Assembly: GCA_902702965.1 (NCBI GenBank) | Contig: CACRXP010000020.1 | Location: 1,202,419-1,266,418 of the forward strand | Direction: 5' to 3' | Origin: Spirometra erinaceieuropaei | Taxonomy: Eukaryota > Platyhelminthes > Cestoda > Diphyllobothriidea > Diphyllobothriidae | Length of the DNA stretch: 64,000 nucleotides | Shown here: one piece after another, positions 12,664 through 24,925 of the stretch | Numbering within the stretch: position 1 is the first letter of the stretch | Layout: each line of letters begins with the position of its first letter | Notes under the pieces: model-generated | Told to the model about the DNA's origin: nothing | Seen by the model: the letters and a program-made list of their open reading frames with translations, nothing else | The model's database searches: none | Position numbers and translations under genes: made by a program

Positions 12664-12948
12664 ACTCTTCACGCCGAGAATCAATAGCGGTGATGAAATC
12701 ACGTTAACTGATGACTTGGGTATGAACCGACAGGTGATCATCGCATAAAACACAACCCTCAGCACTGAACGCTAGTTCTGCTAATCATTGTAGGCATGCT
12801 TTCGTTTAGAGACTGCGTCCTACAAGAACTGCCTCCTTGTGTCTTAACTACCCTCTTCTGTGACTGTCTGTGATGGTGGGTTCGAGTGAGCATCAGAAAC
12901 GTCGAGACAATATACTCCTCGTTCCAACGATCATGTCTTCTTCATTTG
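12664..12948 (+). repeat. 3' pseudo-LTR of A2
   Basis: Direct repeat of 11466-11755. It ends in GTTCCAACGATCATGTCTTC followed by TTC-rich bases, the same terminus seen in the inverted copies. Confidence 0.65.
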
Positions 12949-15061
12949 AACTGCATCATGGATCTCGCTTTTTTGCTTTTGTCAACAGTCGTCGGCTTAT
13001 TAGACCGCCGTAACCTGTTCTACAGGTGCATGTATTGATAGAGTTTGGCCGATTTTGTGGCTTGTTGTTCTCGCCAAGCTATAGAGAAGCAATATTAAGA
13101 CTTTTGCGCCAAAAAACGCATGTGATTTTGCCCTTTAGAAGCACATTTTGACGGTATCGCTAGTGCATACTTCAGAGGACTTATAACTTCAATTCCGTTT
13201 CGTATGTTCAATTTAATTCGCTGCTCAAAATTCGATCAGAAATCTTTTTTGTGGGACAAAGTAGACGGAAGTATCTGCTACGCTTTTACGCATTCTCTTC
13301 CCTGGAAAAAAGCAGGACTTTACTGATTAAGGGTAAAATTCGGCTGTCCCGGCGGAGATAGATTGCACAAAATTTTTTGCGTGGCCGGACGTGGAGAACG
13401 TGACGGTACTTTGATACAAGGACCCCTTGTTCCGAGTCCAAAACGTCGTAGGTGGTCTTTTTTATTTCTAGAGCAAAATGCGAAAAGCGAAAGACGTCGG
13501 TGAATGGCCGCCGAATTGCATGGGAGAACGGGTCAGAGAAAGATGGGAAATCTGGACAAAGCGAAGCATTGTACAAAAGCAAGACAGATTTCTTCCATTA
13601 GGGCCACGGTTTTCTTGCGTACGAAAATGCCATGCTTCCAAGCCGTTAGCTAGGAGCTCCCGTGTTGGAGCGGCACGCGTCAACATCTGTTCAAACCGCT
13701 CACATGCTCATCAGTCCTGGCGGCTATATTTTAACAAACAGCCGCACTTTATGCGCTAGCAGCATGATTAACCTCAGAGTGATTAGAGGGCTGACAACCA
13801 AATCGTCAGAGCACGACTTGGAGGTCCGCTTCAGGGAGAACCAGGGGCAACCGGCCGAAGACAGGCGGGGCAGCGCTGTCCGTCGATAGACAAATGTCAC
13901 TGGTTGATGAGACGGTTGGTCGGCATGACGAAAGAGACGCTACATACACTGGGATTTCATACGGCGATGAACGTTAACAGTTCGACTACCGCAAGCAATT
14001 ACGCTCACCGATCGATAATGTTTCTAATGACACAGACTTACAGAACTCCTGGCGTATGCTCTCTCCTTCATCGGGCGTTTTGTTCGATTTAAAGACAACG
14101 TGAAGGCGGTCGAAAGCGAGCTCGGTTTATGCGAAAATAGAAAGACGATAGACGCCAGTGGCATTTGAGACACGGACTCTGTGACCTGGCGGAGTAACAA
14201 TGATCTACATATGATAGCACGCTGAACTGCTACTTAAGTAGTGTCTTCTTTCAACTGAGTTTTTAATGCTTGGGTAAAAGCAAACATTTGCCCTAGCATG
14301 GCCTGCCAACATGAACTTTTTAAAGTCAATTGGGGATTTAAAAAATGACACATTTAGGCGGTAATGTTAGACATTTCCAAATTGGAGCTGGGATATGTCT
14401 GAGCGACGATGCCAAATAAATGACAACCGACCACTCAAGTCTGGATTGCCCTGGTCTTGTTTCTAAATGATCGAAATCACTCGCTAAGCTGTCATCTGAA
14501 AAATATTACTCAATAGGACTTGTAAAGCTGGTGGAAATCGAATATACCTCAGATTTACTCCCCCTCTGTACAAATAAAATTTGCTGGGAAGGAATTCCTC
14601 ACCCACAGTCTTGATCGGACCCTCACCTGCAGCCTAAAACGTTTTTCTCCTTAATTGTCCTCAGTGTCTCCGCAAGAACAGTAGTCATTGCTTGCTAACA
14701 ACCTTTTATAGGTACTTTAATTCTTGGGAACAGTTGTTCTTTTCAAATTCTTGAAACGTTATTCAGGCAAGGGTGGAATTTATGGCTGGGGTTGCTTACT
14801 CCTGGGCGTAACTGTGCTAGAAGAAAATAACTGGTAATATTTATTTGCGGGTGCCAGAGAAGAAGATAAAAAGACTCCCCTGTGACTGCTACTTGGCGAT
14901 GGTCAAGATGCTTTTAGGTAGATGTCGGAGTAAAAATGTGGCAGTGCAATACCTTTTTGACGATGCCTACAAAGAGAAATTAAATTCGAGCAATGGTAGA
15001 GTGTTGGACCCCAAGCAACTTGGGCTAGTCTGTGAACCGTGTCATACGTCAAATGGAGCAA
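12949..15061. other. Unassigned sequence
   Basis: No recognised element. Open frames at 13468-13686 (-), 13478-13759 (+) and 14845-15078 (+) have no recognised domain. 13470-13890 is more GC-rich than its surroundings. Confidence 0.3.
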
Positions 15062-15335
15062 GAAGACACAGAAAATAAATAAATTTCCGCCGGAAGTCTT
15101 GCCGTACACTGTCTTTTGGTAAAGAACGTGAGTGCGATAATTAAAGAATATACAAAAAGCAATTTCAAAAAAATAACGGACAATAAATAAAGCACCACCG
15201 GTAGGTTTACATTAAGTCAGGAAGGGAAGGAAATTTCAAACAATGGGAGTGGTGAACGATAAGTGATTTTCAGAGTTACACTGAATTTTAGGATATATTT
15301 TCAGCTTTGCCATCTACTTGCGAGTCCTACACCCA
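15062..15335 (+). repeat. Family D dispersed repeat, copy D1
   Basis: Matches 56405-56680 in the same orientation. Shared blocks include ACAGAAAATAAATA.ATTTC, GTGCGATAATTAAA.AAT, AATAACGGA and GAAGG.AAGGAAAT. No coding capacity; class unknown. Confidence 0.6.
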
Positions 15336-16377
15336 ATTGTTATCTAAATTCATTGACTATTATCACTGAATGGTCAAAATAGTGTCCTAGTTTATTTAGT
15401 GACAATTTGGTAGATAACAATTAGTGATTGCAAAGTTCTAAGATGTTCAGCTCTTTTGCTCAAAGCAATTGCTCCCCGAAATAAGTAACCCTGCCTACAA
15501 ACCATTCCCTTGCCGTTCTTCACCTCCACATCTTTAAAATATAACATCCGTTATCGGATATAGTAACTTTCAAGATGCAGTTTCTCAAGTGGTGATCGTT
15601 TTGCAGAAATTGCCCTCACCTTCTTTTGGGATAAATAAATTATTTTACATTAGCAAGGACACTCAGGGGGAGTCCATGCACTCCATACATACTAAATTTT
15701 CATTACAATTGGGAGGACACAAGGGAATTTGTCAACTAAAAAAGGAAGCCAACATGCCCTGACTTGTGGTGATCACTCTCACTCGGGTGCCATTCCTTGT
15801 TTTTTGGTAACATAGAGTAACCGCAGGAAGTCACGGAAAGTTGGTAAATTTCAAAGTATGTTCCAAGTAGAAAGGCGTACTCAAGTGAGACTTGAAAATT
15901 GAGTCCTAAGTGATTAGACTACGGGTTACATCTGGCAGGACATGATATTTGCACTTAGTTCTGCATCTCTCTGCTCACAAGTTCTTTTTAAACTATGTAA
16001 TTATTAAAGAAACATACTAAGATTTAAAAAAATGTTTTACTAACTCCCGTTTTCATAGGCCTGTTTTGTTTCTGAGCTTCGTACTACGCATTTTATCCAA
16101 AGCGAATGAACTTTTCCATGAGCAAATGTTTGGAACGCGGTCAGTAGTAGACAGGGGCATCGGAGTGTTAAAGTTTTTCGGGTACATTTTGCGGGGTTAG
16201 GACAGCTCCAATGTGGCTGGAATTTTATTTTTTATTTGAGAATACATTACAAAAAGGTCAACCAGTGTACTGGTCATTCTGAGCACGTTCATGCAGAGGC
16301 AAGTTCAGAAAACAAAAGACCCCTGCAGGTAACTGAAGTAACTTCAAAATGCCATTACCGACAAAGACAAGGGAGAC
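15336..16377. other. Unassigned sequence
   Basis: AT-rich, nothing recognised. Similarity to the D2 flank may persist weakly for a few tens of bases at the start. Confidence 0.3.
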
Positions 16378-16513
16378 TGGAATGGCCATTTCTGGTTTAT
16401 TAGTCGTCGTCAGCCAGTCATACCCAGGCCCGAAGTGTGGAACACCCGAGCCTCGAACTCGCGACTTGTTAGTTAGAAGTTCACGTCTCTAACCACTGCG
16501 CAACGAGCCCGTT
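16378..16513 (-). repeat. tRNA-derived SINE-like repeat, copy S1
   Basis: The minus strand begins with a tRNA-like head: box A-like TTGCGCAGTGGTTAGAG, and box B-like GAGTTCGAGGCTC ~50 bases later. A tail follows (CTGACGACGACTAATAAACC, then GGCCATTCC) that recurs in S2 and S3. The acceptor stem does not pair, so this is a SINE-type derivative rather than a functional tRNA gene. Confidence 0.6.
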
Positions 16514-16541
16514 GCCCTATCGGTTTTCGGTCGGTAATATA

Positions 16542-16670
16542 CAATGGTGGGGGCGCTCACCGATCGTTCATACGGAACTCACTCGTTCCGTTGTGCCTTA
16601 CGGGCTCTCTCTCCAGCCAACGGAACGAGTGAGTTTCGTATGAACGATCGGTGAGCGCCCCCTATCATTG
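16542..16670. repeat. Near-perfect palindrome of the H motif (H1)
   Basis: Arms of ~52 bp (16542-16593 and 16618-16670) are almost perfect reverse complements around a 24-base spacer. The inner arm reads GCTCACCGATCGTTCATACG. The same motif occurs singly at 26926-26985 and, diverged, at the end of T2 (about 19797-19858). H1 is therefore an inverted pair of a dispersed motif. It would fold into a very stable hairpin. Confidence 0.8.
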
Positions 16671-17429
16671 AATTATCTTCCTTGTTAAAGAAAGTTAGCT
16701 CGAGGCTGGCGTGTCCAATACTGTTTAAGTTACCAAATGTCCGCGATAATCGATATGCATTGTTAAGAGTCCTTATTTTTATTTCCCATGTTAGCAGATA
16801 GTTAAAACTTTTTTCCAATCTCGTTGTCTGCTGAAAAATAATTGTTAAATCTCCGCCTATAGCAACTTTGACCAGAAATATTATTGCGCACTTCTATACG
16901 TCCCCGGGGCCTTTCTATTCTGCTGTCAACTCAAATACCCCCAAAATCTAAACAGGGGGCATGAAAATTCTAGTTACGAGGATATACCGTATTGCCTCTC
17001 TGACTCGACGAGGACGTGCAAGGAGATGGCTCAGTGATTTCGACCGGCACATTAACTGGCTGTTAGATTGGAGCGCAGGTTGATCGCGTTACAGAAAGGA
17101 GGATCTGCACGATGGCTAAGTGGAAATCTGGCTCCAAATCAACTTTGGCTGTCAAACGCCACCCGTGGCCAGAACCGATCACGTCTAAGCACAAACACTC
17201 TTTTCTCCTCACACGACGAAGTTCTGCTGAGTACTAGTTGTGGCAGACGAGCGCGCGTGCAGTTGGTGAGACAGAAGGTTGCGTCTTGTGGTCTTTCTTC
17301 CCCTGCCCAACATCCTTCCGCGCATCGCGTTTTGTCCGACACTCTAGTCCTTAGTCTTCCTCAGTGCAATCATCTATGCATGCAGGCGCCCGTGTTATGC
17401 AAGCCGCACGGGTGGGTTTGCTCGCCCTT
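16671..17429. other. Unassigned, start of a GC-rich island
   Basis: 16671-17030 is AT-rich with nothing recognised. From 17035 composition shifts to GC-rich and a 226-codon frame (17068-17748 +) begins. It matches no family I know and has overlapping open frames on the opposite strand. Confidence 0.3.
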
Positions 17430-17580
17430 ACGAGGACCGACTGCAATTACACGCACGCGTGTAATTGCAATCGTCGCGCGGCGGGTGGTGAGCCCTCTGA
17501 TTGGCCAAAAAAGCAATTGGCTTAGCCGCGTTGTGATTGGTTCAGGTCGGGTTGACGCTGCCAATAGGAAGGGGGAGAGG
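17430..17580. promoter_or_regulatory. CCAAT-box cluster with dyad, possible promoter or LTR
   Basis: Four CCAAT pentamers lie within 66 bp: ATTGG at 17500, 17516 and 17536, and CCAAT at 17561. Just upstream is a 34-bp dyad (17439-17472) built on TGCAATTACACGC. The surroundings are GC- and CpG-rich compared with neighbouring DNA. This is the composition of an animal promoter or a retroelement LTR. No TATA box, gene or second LTR copy was found, so the assignment is tentative. Confidence 0.3.
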
Positions 17581-18167
17581 TGTGGTTCATGTGGCTTCCT
17601 GGTTTCCCTGCTACTCGCTCAGAGCACATTCGTCCATCAATTGACCTTGTTACCTGGAGAAGGATACCGTTATTTACCTACACAAGCTCTGTTTATTCGC
17701 TGTCAAGTTTTCATCATAGCTAAATCTGATTTTAGCTATGTCATTTGAACCACTAACCGAAAGTTAAGCAGACTTCTCAGTCCTCAAGATCGTTTATTTT
17801 AAAAACAGTTCAACTCAACAGAGATCATGGAGCCGAACCGACAAAACGTACTTCTACCATCTTTACGCGAGGTCCCAGGAAGTGACTAGCGGATAGAGTT
17901 TAATTATTCACTTAGGGGAAATTTCGGAACTTCCTAATGCTGACCCACCTATCATTATTATCAGAGGGTTTTATACCGCTGAACGACATTCGCTAGGCAA
18001 ATTAACAATCGTTCTATTAGATAGAAGGCATAACAACCAAATCAGGCGTACTTTTATATGACAAGATGTCAGTTATCAGGAGGATATCAATTTTGAGATT
18101 GTTCTTTGACATGCTTGGATATCCATAAAATAGTAGAACGATTGCATCCACACGACTGAAAGTCGCC
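17581..18167. other. Unassigned sequence up to the assembly gap
   Basis: Nothing recognised. A small stem (AGCTAAATCTGATTTTAGCT) lies near 17719-17738. Confidence 0.3.
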
Positions 18168-18237
18168 NNNNNNNNNNNNNNNNNNNNNNNNNNNNNNNNN
18201 NNNNNNNNNNNNNNNNNNNNNNNNNNNNNNNNNNNNN
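18168..18237. other. Assembly gap (70 N)
   Basis: Run of 70 undetermined bases; a scaffold join. Confidence 0.99.
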
Positions 18238-19522
18238 CATTTATACGTTTAACTACTCATAACAAATTTCGACTCTCTAAAACTCCGGCTTTGCCATAGT
18301 ATTGGTAGTTCTGCCATCGCGATACTCCCTGGAGATTTATGCACAAAAGCCTAATCCAACATCGTTACTCCGGACTAAATGCATTCCCCCTCGTGCTAGC
18401 CCGTTTAATAATCCCTCTTCCGTTGCTTTTCTTTTTTCGCTATTCAGTCTTTCTTTCCTACGTTTCCATTCTCCTGTCATTTAATTCGGACTTCCCTGAT
18501 TGTGGGGCACCGACTAACTCTTCTTACTCTGTTACACTAGCGTAATGTTTAGGTCTTTTCTAATGACTTCCTTCCACATGGTTGGTCTCCGCCTCTTTAC
18601 CCCATCTCAACTCCCACAACAGTTCTATTACTTCCAGAACTGTTCTGCTTTTTTGCCCTCTTTTCATCATCTACTACCACCGTTTACGTCGTTTTCTCTT
18701 TTTTCTCATCATGATAGTAATCACCATTCTGTTATCTTGCTTCTTTCTGTCAATCTCATGCCCCCGTTGCTCTTCCGTTTTCAAGTCTGCTATGTTGAGA
18801 CCTTTAATTTCATGATTTTTCTTCAGCCCGTAGCACCATGATCATTCGTCTAGCCTTGTTTCAAATCACCTCGCGACTCATCTACTCAATCTTATCTGAT
18901 TAGTAGTCAATAGTTCAATAATGTGAATTGTACTCGTCCGTAACAGGTTTGTGTATGTTCAATATTTTCAGATCAGACTCCTGCGTGGACACAAATGTTT
19001 AGTATACAGGAACCTATCCTCACACGAACGGAATCAATATCCCGGGCTACTGATACTAGTAAAATCAGAAGAATCGATTGGGTCACGTCTACAGGATCGA
19101 GGGTTTTGTGTTTTGGGTGTTGCTTGGGAATGTTAAACAAAGAAGATACATTTGAACAAAGAAGCCTAGGTATTGGGAAAACCAGAACTCACCGTAGTCT
19201 TTAGTCGAATGAAGCCGTAGTAAACGTTTCCTCTTTCAAAGACTTCCTAGGGCGTGACCGTGAAATAACTTAACGGCGAAGATCTAGATGTCAAAAATCC
19301 TGAAAGTGAATATTTATGCTCTGCCTACTACAGTTGGCTCGTAACCTACCGTCTGCTCAGGAATTTTGTCTCTTGACAAGAACGAAAAAAAGATTGATAA
19401 AAAGGAATTCAAGCCTGAACTCTTAAGTCACGACAGTCTTGGTAAAGGCGCTGCCACTAAGCCACTGGCCAGTTTTTCTGTCGTTTACAATCCCAAGAGG
19501 TACAATTTGGTTATGCAGTCGC
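18238..19522. other. Pyrimidine-rich region, possible decayed LINE tail
   Basis: 18400-18830 is strongly C/T-biased on the + strand. The minus strand at about 18530-18600 reads TMWKEVIRKDLNITLV, which resembles the W..[VI]..KDL motif at the C-terminus of several non-LTR retrotransposon polyproteins. Stops surround it. The evidence is one short motif only. Confidence 0.2.
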
Positions 19523-19858
19523 ACCTGATGGACACAATACTGTTGGTATTAGGGCTAGGGTTAGGGCTTAGGGTAAGGAGTTAGGGCAACTATTTGCCAA
19601 CCACTCAAATTACAACCGCGCATTTCCAACAACTGTTCTTTTGCATACAACTACTTGACTTAGTCGCCTGCATGCTCGCTGTCCCAACTGTAAAACCCCT
19701 ACTACCCTCAGTCCCGTATTACATGTGCATAGGGTTTTGTTTACCTCAGATGCGGCTACATAAACATATCTGACCATCCAGGATATTATCTATCGTGCGA
19801 GGATCGCTCACCGATCAGGCTACAGAACATGCTTCTCCCGTTGCGCTTTGAGGCTCGA
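19523..19858 (+). repeat. Family T repeat, copy T2, ending in an H motif
   Basis: Telomere-like run at about 19548-19585 (TTAGGGCTAGGGTTAGGG core), followed by TTAGGGCAACTATTTGCCAA and a body colinear with T1 (4968-5250). It ends at 19797-19858 with a diverged H motif (GCTCACCGATCAGGCT and CCGTTGCGCTTTGAGGCTC). Both copies are + oriented. Confidence 0.65.
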
Positions 19859-19983
19859 CGTTTATACTTACGTACTTAATTTACAAACTAAAAACACCAT
19901 TTTATGTTATTTTTATAACTAATTCACTAAATTATACAGGTATACATATTGGCTAAATGTGTATATTAGCGTATTTAGATATA
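19859..19983. other. AT-rich spacer
   Basis: Very AT-rich link between T2 and the C1 terminal repeat; nothing else seen. Confidence 0.4.
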
Positions 19984-20891
19984 CAGTGACTGACCGATCT
20001 CATGAAATATTAGCCAAAATTCTAGAATGCGTTTTTAATTAGGAAGTATTAACTGGTACGTTGTAATATTGATTGCAATGCGACACACTCCGATAATATT
20101 TCAGACTTGCTAGAATGTTCGCCTTTGAAGACACTTTTTTGCCCTCCCGCAAAACGGCATTCACCAAAAATGACTTTTTAAGTAAGATGCCTCTTTCTCA
20201 CTGACTTTCGATGCCCTTATGAACACGAATATGTTTTATAGAAAAAGCTCATAAGTCATTTGGTCATTTTGTCTTCATATTTAATGCTTGAAGAAAGGTA
20301 TGCTTCAATTTAAGGAGGTTTCTAGTTAAGATATTTATTAAGAACGCATACTGTCCACTCGTACAGCAGCGCATTCGTCTGCCAAGTAATGTACCTCATG
20401 AAGTGTGCGACGTTGTGCGGATCCGTTGAAAATTTTTGTGAAATATACATAGTATCTCATTAAGGCATAGAAAAATATATGATTTTTCTTACGCGGAGAG
20501 TACGTACCGTGTAGAGTGAAATTGCTGAACACTAATGTAAGGCCTTATCTGGTTCAAAATTATTCGGGAATTGGAAAACCCTCTCGAAATCTAAATATAC
20601 CCTTTCTTTGTGTACGGACTGTGAAGATGACCTGATTTTTTACAAAATGAGCAGAGAAAGCGTGTTTTGGTGCAACTTTTCTATAAAATGTATTGAAATT
20701 CATAAGGTCACCAAAAGTCGATGTAAAAAATGCAAACTAGCTAAGTGATTATTTTTTACCAAGTGCACGAATCCGGAATACTATGGGGTTATGCCGTATG
20801 ATAAGCTATATTACAGCCTCACCTCACTAATCCCTCCCAATCGAAAACACATTTCAGTATTTTGGCTAGCATCTCATGAAATCAGTCACTG
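19984..20891. mobile_element. Family C element with terminal inverted repeats, C1
   Basis: The left end starts CAGTGACTGACCGATCTCAT. The right end, reverse-complemented, starts CAGTGACTGATTTCATGAG, and the inverted match continues ~60-80 bp (AGCCAAAAT.CTGAAATG.GTTTT). Length ~908 bp; no transposase frame. Other copies lie near 26986, 31908, 45706 and 53229. It fits a non-autonomous DNA transposon. The left flank is TA, but the right flank does not repeat it. Confidence 0.7.
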
Positions 20892-23800
20892 ACTCTAACG
20901 CTTATTGGGCTTAGACTTCTGTCGCAAACAAAATTGCTGGAATAAGGAAGGAGACGTGGTGATTGTGAGCAAATGACAATTTAAACACCAGACTGCGGAA
21001 TTAATAGGTTCCCATATTTTTTAAAATCTGCACTCGTGGTCGTCAAATGCCAAAGACGTGAACGAGGGGATAAAATGCCCAGTCGCCATTCCATTTAAAT
21101 ATCGTTTGTTTAATAAGTCAAAAGCGCATTTATTGATTAATTTTCCATATTGTGACTAAAGGAGAAAGAGCAGGACTGTGCCGCGGAAGGAAAACAGCAC
21201 GTCTTCGAAACCATTTCTGAGTTTTGAAAGAACACCTAAAATTCATAAACGGAGCGGAATTTAGGACATGGTTATTCTTCGTCCTCTACGTCGTTACAGA
21301 CAAGACCTCTGTTTGGCGTAGGAGGGCGCTATCTAAGTTGGCACAGCCGCTTTTCCTTTCCTGTAATAAAACTCACCTTTTGAAGTAAGTAGTCCGTTAA
21401 GTATAATACGAAAAAAAGTTTTTCAGGCCAAATGAGTGAACAGTAGAATTCACCAGGCAGACGAAACCACACAAAGTTTGTTGAAAAAGAACCTAGGCAG
21501 CTTTAACGTTTAACACATGCTGAAGCAGATGGTTTAACCGACAATCAAGTGATATATGAATTGAGATACCTAGATGTTTGGTAATATTGTGGATAGCATT
21601 TGTGGTCTTTCATTAAGCTCATTCAAGGAGCATGATTATGTTCAGTTCCTTGAAGTTTCAACCCTAGCTTATAACTGGTAGTCATTTATGAGCAAAGCAG
21701 TAGAATATGGTCGCCATGCAGCTTTTACAGATCTACTGATCCATTCTTCTACGAATGCATTGCTTTAGCTGTGATACGTCTGCAACATAATTGTCGTAAA
21801 TAAAATGTTTTAGCAGGGAGTACGACAAACGTTTTAAGTGTGGTTCTTACACGATAGGCAATTTCACACAAAATCAAAGTTAAATCCATCAGTATCAGTT
21901 ATTCGTTTAAAAAAAATGGTCCGACAATTCAGATATCATCCAGACGTACTTAAAACCGATTTTCCGGGATCCATTTTTAAACTGGAAGACTGCTTATAGG
22001 CACTGCTACCTAAATATGGTTGTCACGACACCTGAAGCAAAGACACGGGACCTGCTTATCTGAAAAGAATTGATGTGTAAAATTAAAGGCCGTTGATTTA
22101 ACAAGGGATCCGAGGATTTTAATCAGTGTAACTGTGCCAGTTTTAGCATATACGGCAGGAAAAAGCCGATCTTTTGTATGATTTGGATGAGAAGAGTTAA
22201 CAGACAGTTGAGACAACAAATTTGAAAATATCAATTTACTGATCATATCACAAAAGAGACACTGAGCATAAGACATGTTCCTGCCTAACTGTTAGAGCTA
22301 GTCTCACAACAAATATTGGGAATCCCTTAAAACTTCATGACGGGCGAGAATTAAATTTACCGTGTTATAACAGTCTCTTTGGAAAAGCTCAGCGCTTTAT
22401 AAAATTCGAGGGTATCTTTTCACCACCGTCTACACCTGTGGATAGATAAAAAATGCAAATTGAAAATTTTCTTCTTTCACGATCCGAACTTCCACAAACT
22501 CGTATGCATGTTCCGGCAGTTTTCTATGGACGATTGGCTGAGGGGTGCGTAGTTCGGCATCTGCTTACCGCTCCCCATGGCATGCGCTGCCTTCATATTC
22601 CTTCTTAACCTGGGTTCGAATCTGTCCAATGGTAGGCCTAGTTCCTCCCAACCCATCATCCAATTTACAGCGAGATCATAAGCGGTGTGCTGTTTCTGAA
22701 TTGAACAATAAATCTTCCCTCTATTGTTTTGCACCTCAATTCCCCCCCCCAAACATAACTCAAACCTAACCTTTGCTTCCACAGTTGACATTCGCGAGCT
22801 AAGTTGCACATCAAAAAAGCCAGATGAACTTTTGAAATTCTCCTTTAGCATGCCTTTCCCAGAGTGATCGTTTCTTGGGACATTGAAGATGTAATTTTCC
22901 CGCCGAAATTCCAACCGCTCTATACTATAAGGAGGACAGATTCTCCTCCCTCCCCATAAATTTCCTCCGCTCTCTTTGTCCTATATCCGCAGTGTCCATA
23001 AAACGCATTCAAGTTAAGCCAAGCACAAAGGAGAAATTAAAACTGTAAATCGGGGCAAAGGGACATTGCTAATCACTGGGCAATCGAATCTCTTGCGAGA
23101 GCGGCCAAAGTTAGCAATCAAAAGCCGCGGGACAGGATTCGGGCGACGGCTTTCTGCATGCTTGTGTCTTGACTCCACCCTCCCTTATGATTTCAAGTAG
23201 TAGAAGTAGTATGCGCTCGAGGTAGCTTTTAAGCTGGTACACTTCGAAGAACGCCGAGATGTTGACGCGCTTCTTGAGGAAACAGCCAATAAAAGGTTTC
23301 AGATTTTGTCGCCTTGCGATTTTTTGAATCGTTTTCGAACAAATTCGTCTACCTAATGGCCGTGCTGTTCTGTTTATCTATGTTACTTTTTTGTCGGTAA
23401 TGGACATCAAATTTTCGAGCGCACTGTGCCCCACTCATCTACTTTCGCCATTGCTTAAGAGATAGTTCACGTGGGCAGTGATTAAGTGAACATTAAAAGA
23501 AATGCTAGAATGATCAGAGAAATTTCACTTCATCAAATACTGCCTCAGGCCAGTCGTCCCATTCCCACATTTGTTATAACGTGTTATTTCACCATCGCCT
23601 CACGGTTTCCGCTGCTAAAATTCTGGTAGAACTGCAATCAAGTGAACAATTTTAGCTTGCAAAATCCGCCTTAGTTTGGTCTCATGTATTGTTGAGCTTC
23701 AAGTATTTTCGTAGACAAAAATTTTCCAACTTTTTCCCAAAGATCGAAAATCTGCCTTAAATTGCTTTCAATTTTGCTATTTAATTTATCAGTGCCCTGT

Positions 23801-24925
23801 AGCAAATAGTCCTGTACAGAAAAAGTACCTTTGCATGAAGAGGACAACAGAGGCCCCTGTTTCACGCTTCTCGATTATCACCGCTGTACAACTCAGACCG
23901 CTTTACGTTAAAGGCCTTCAATCGTCGGGTATGGGAGTCAAAGCTCCTACTTCGCTGGAGAAGACTGTCATTCCACAGTGCTCGTCGTTGAGGGCTCAGT
24001 TTCCCATGTACACGGGAACTTATCTGCTAAAACCTGAGAGGCAATCAGTGTTGCGAACTCACCTACTTTCTGGCCATCCCCGGCAAATTATGTGCGTGCA
24101 AACGGATGCGTGTTATGGGGCGTGCAGCGGGTCGGAGGAGGAAGAGGTGGTCGTAGTCACGTACTTCTGAAACAGCTGCCTTTGGCCGAGATGACAGACC
24201 TGCAGACAGTCGGTGACGTCACGCTAAGTTGAGCGTAACGTTCGCGGCTGCTCGAGCCAGCCAAACGTTCTCGGTCAGGTAGCGAGTAAGAGAAGCTACC
24301 AGTAAAGATTCTTCCCAGATCGAATTTAAGGAGAAGAAGTGGTTTGCCGGAACACAAATATATTGTACAATTGGCGTTTGGGACAGCTTGATGATAAAAT
24401 TATCGTGGATACGCTAGAGACATTCAGTTAAGTAGGACGCCAAATGATTCACCGAGTTAATTGGCCTAAAACTGACCAATTTAATTCAATTTTGCAGTTT
24501 CTTAACCTTTTAGTAGATAACTGGTGGACTTGGTAGCTCCTTTTCTTATTACGTATCATTTCAATGGAGAGTGGTTGAGACTCCAGCGGTTTTGTTCGAT
24601 CCTGTGGCTCCCCTACCTCCCCATCAGGAAGGTTCTTTTTTGGGCCGTGTTTGACTTGTTTAGCCTCGGTCCCTGCGAGGGTGATGACACAAGGCTTTAT
24701 AGGCCGAAGGAAGATCAATGCGTCTGCCGATGGAGCCGGCGTCCAGGCTTAAACGCCGGGGTTTAGCTTACTTACGAGTGACACTAACAACACCGATGGA
24801 ACTTCAAGGGTTTGATGGACTGTGCCACCTATCCCACTGTGGATCCCAGGCAACAGTACAAATACTCACTTGAGGGTTTGTCTGGCCCATCAGACTATGG
24901 GATGCAGTACACGAATACGATTTTG
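20892..24925. other. Unassigned sequence
   Basis: No recognised element. A 145-codon minus frame (22477-22914) has no known domain. A consensus cyclic-AMP-response octamer TGACGTCA occurs at 24214-24221 inside a GC-rich patch (24110-24330). A poly-C run lies at 22742-22750. Confidence 0.3.

Larger units (their letters stand above)
11466..12948 (+). mobile_element. Family A Penelope-like element with direct pseudo-LTRs (A2)
   Basis: Two ~290-bp repeats in the same orientation (11466-11755 and 12664-12948) flank a frameshifted PLE coding remnant. It starts at the RT catalytic motif and runs through the GIY-YIG domain tail. This is the only copy in the window with direct pLTRs, and it defines the normal orientation of the family. 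The 5' half of the RT is missing and several frameshifts and stops are present, so the copy is inactive. Confidence 0.75.

Noticed and set aside
16436..16513. Functional tRNA gene
   Set aside because: Acceptor arms do not pair and the head is followed by a repeat tail shared with two other copies, so it is SINE-like.
17068..17748. 226-codon open frame as a protein-coding gene
   Set aside because: GC-rich DNA lowers stop frequency; the sequence matches no family and opposite-strand frames are also open.
17866..17886. Further copy of the family A 3' tail (GAGGTCCCAGGAAGT)
   Set aside because: Only ~14 matching bases and no pLTR sequence alongside.
22605..22625. Box B match GGGTTCGAATC as a tRNA gene
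   Set aside because: No box A at a suitable distance upstream.
22477..22914. 145-codon minus frame as a gene
   Set aside because: No known domain, signal or splice context.
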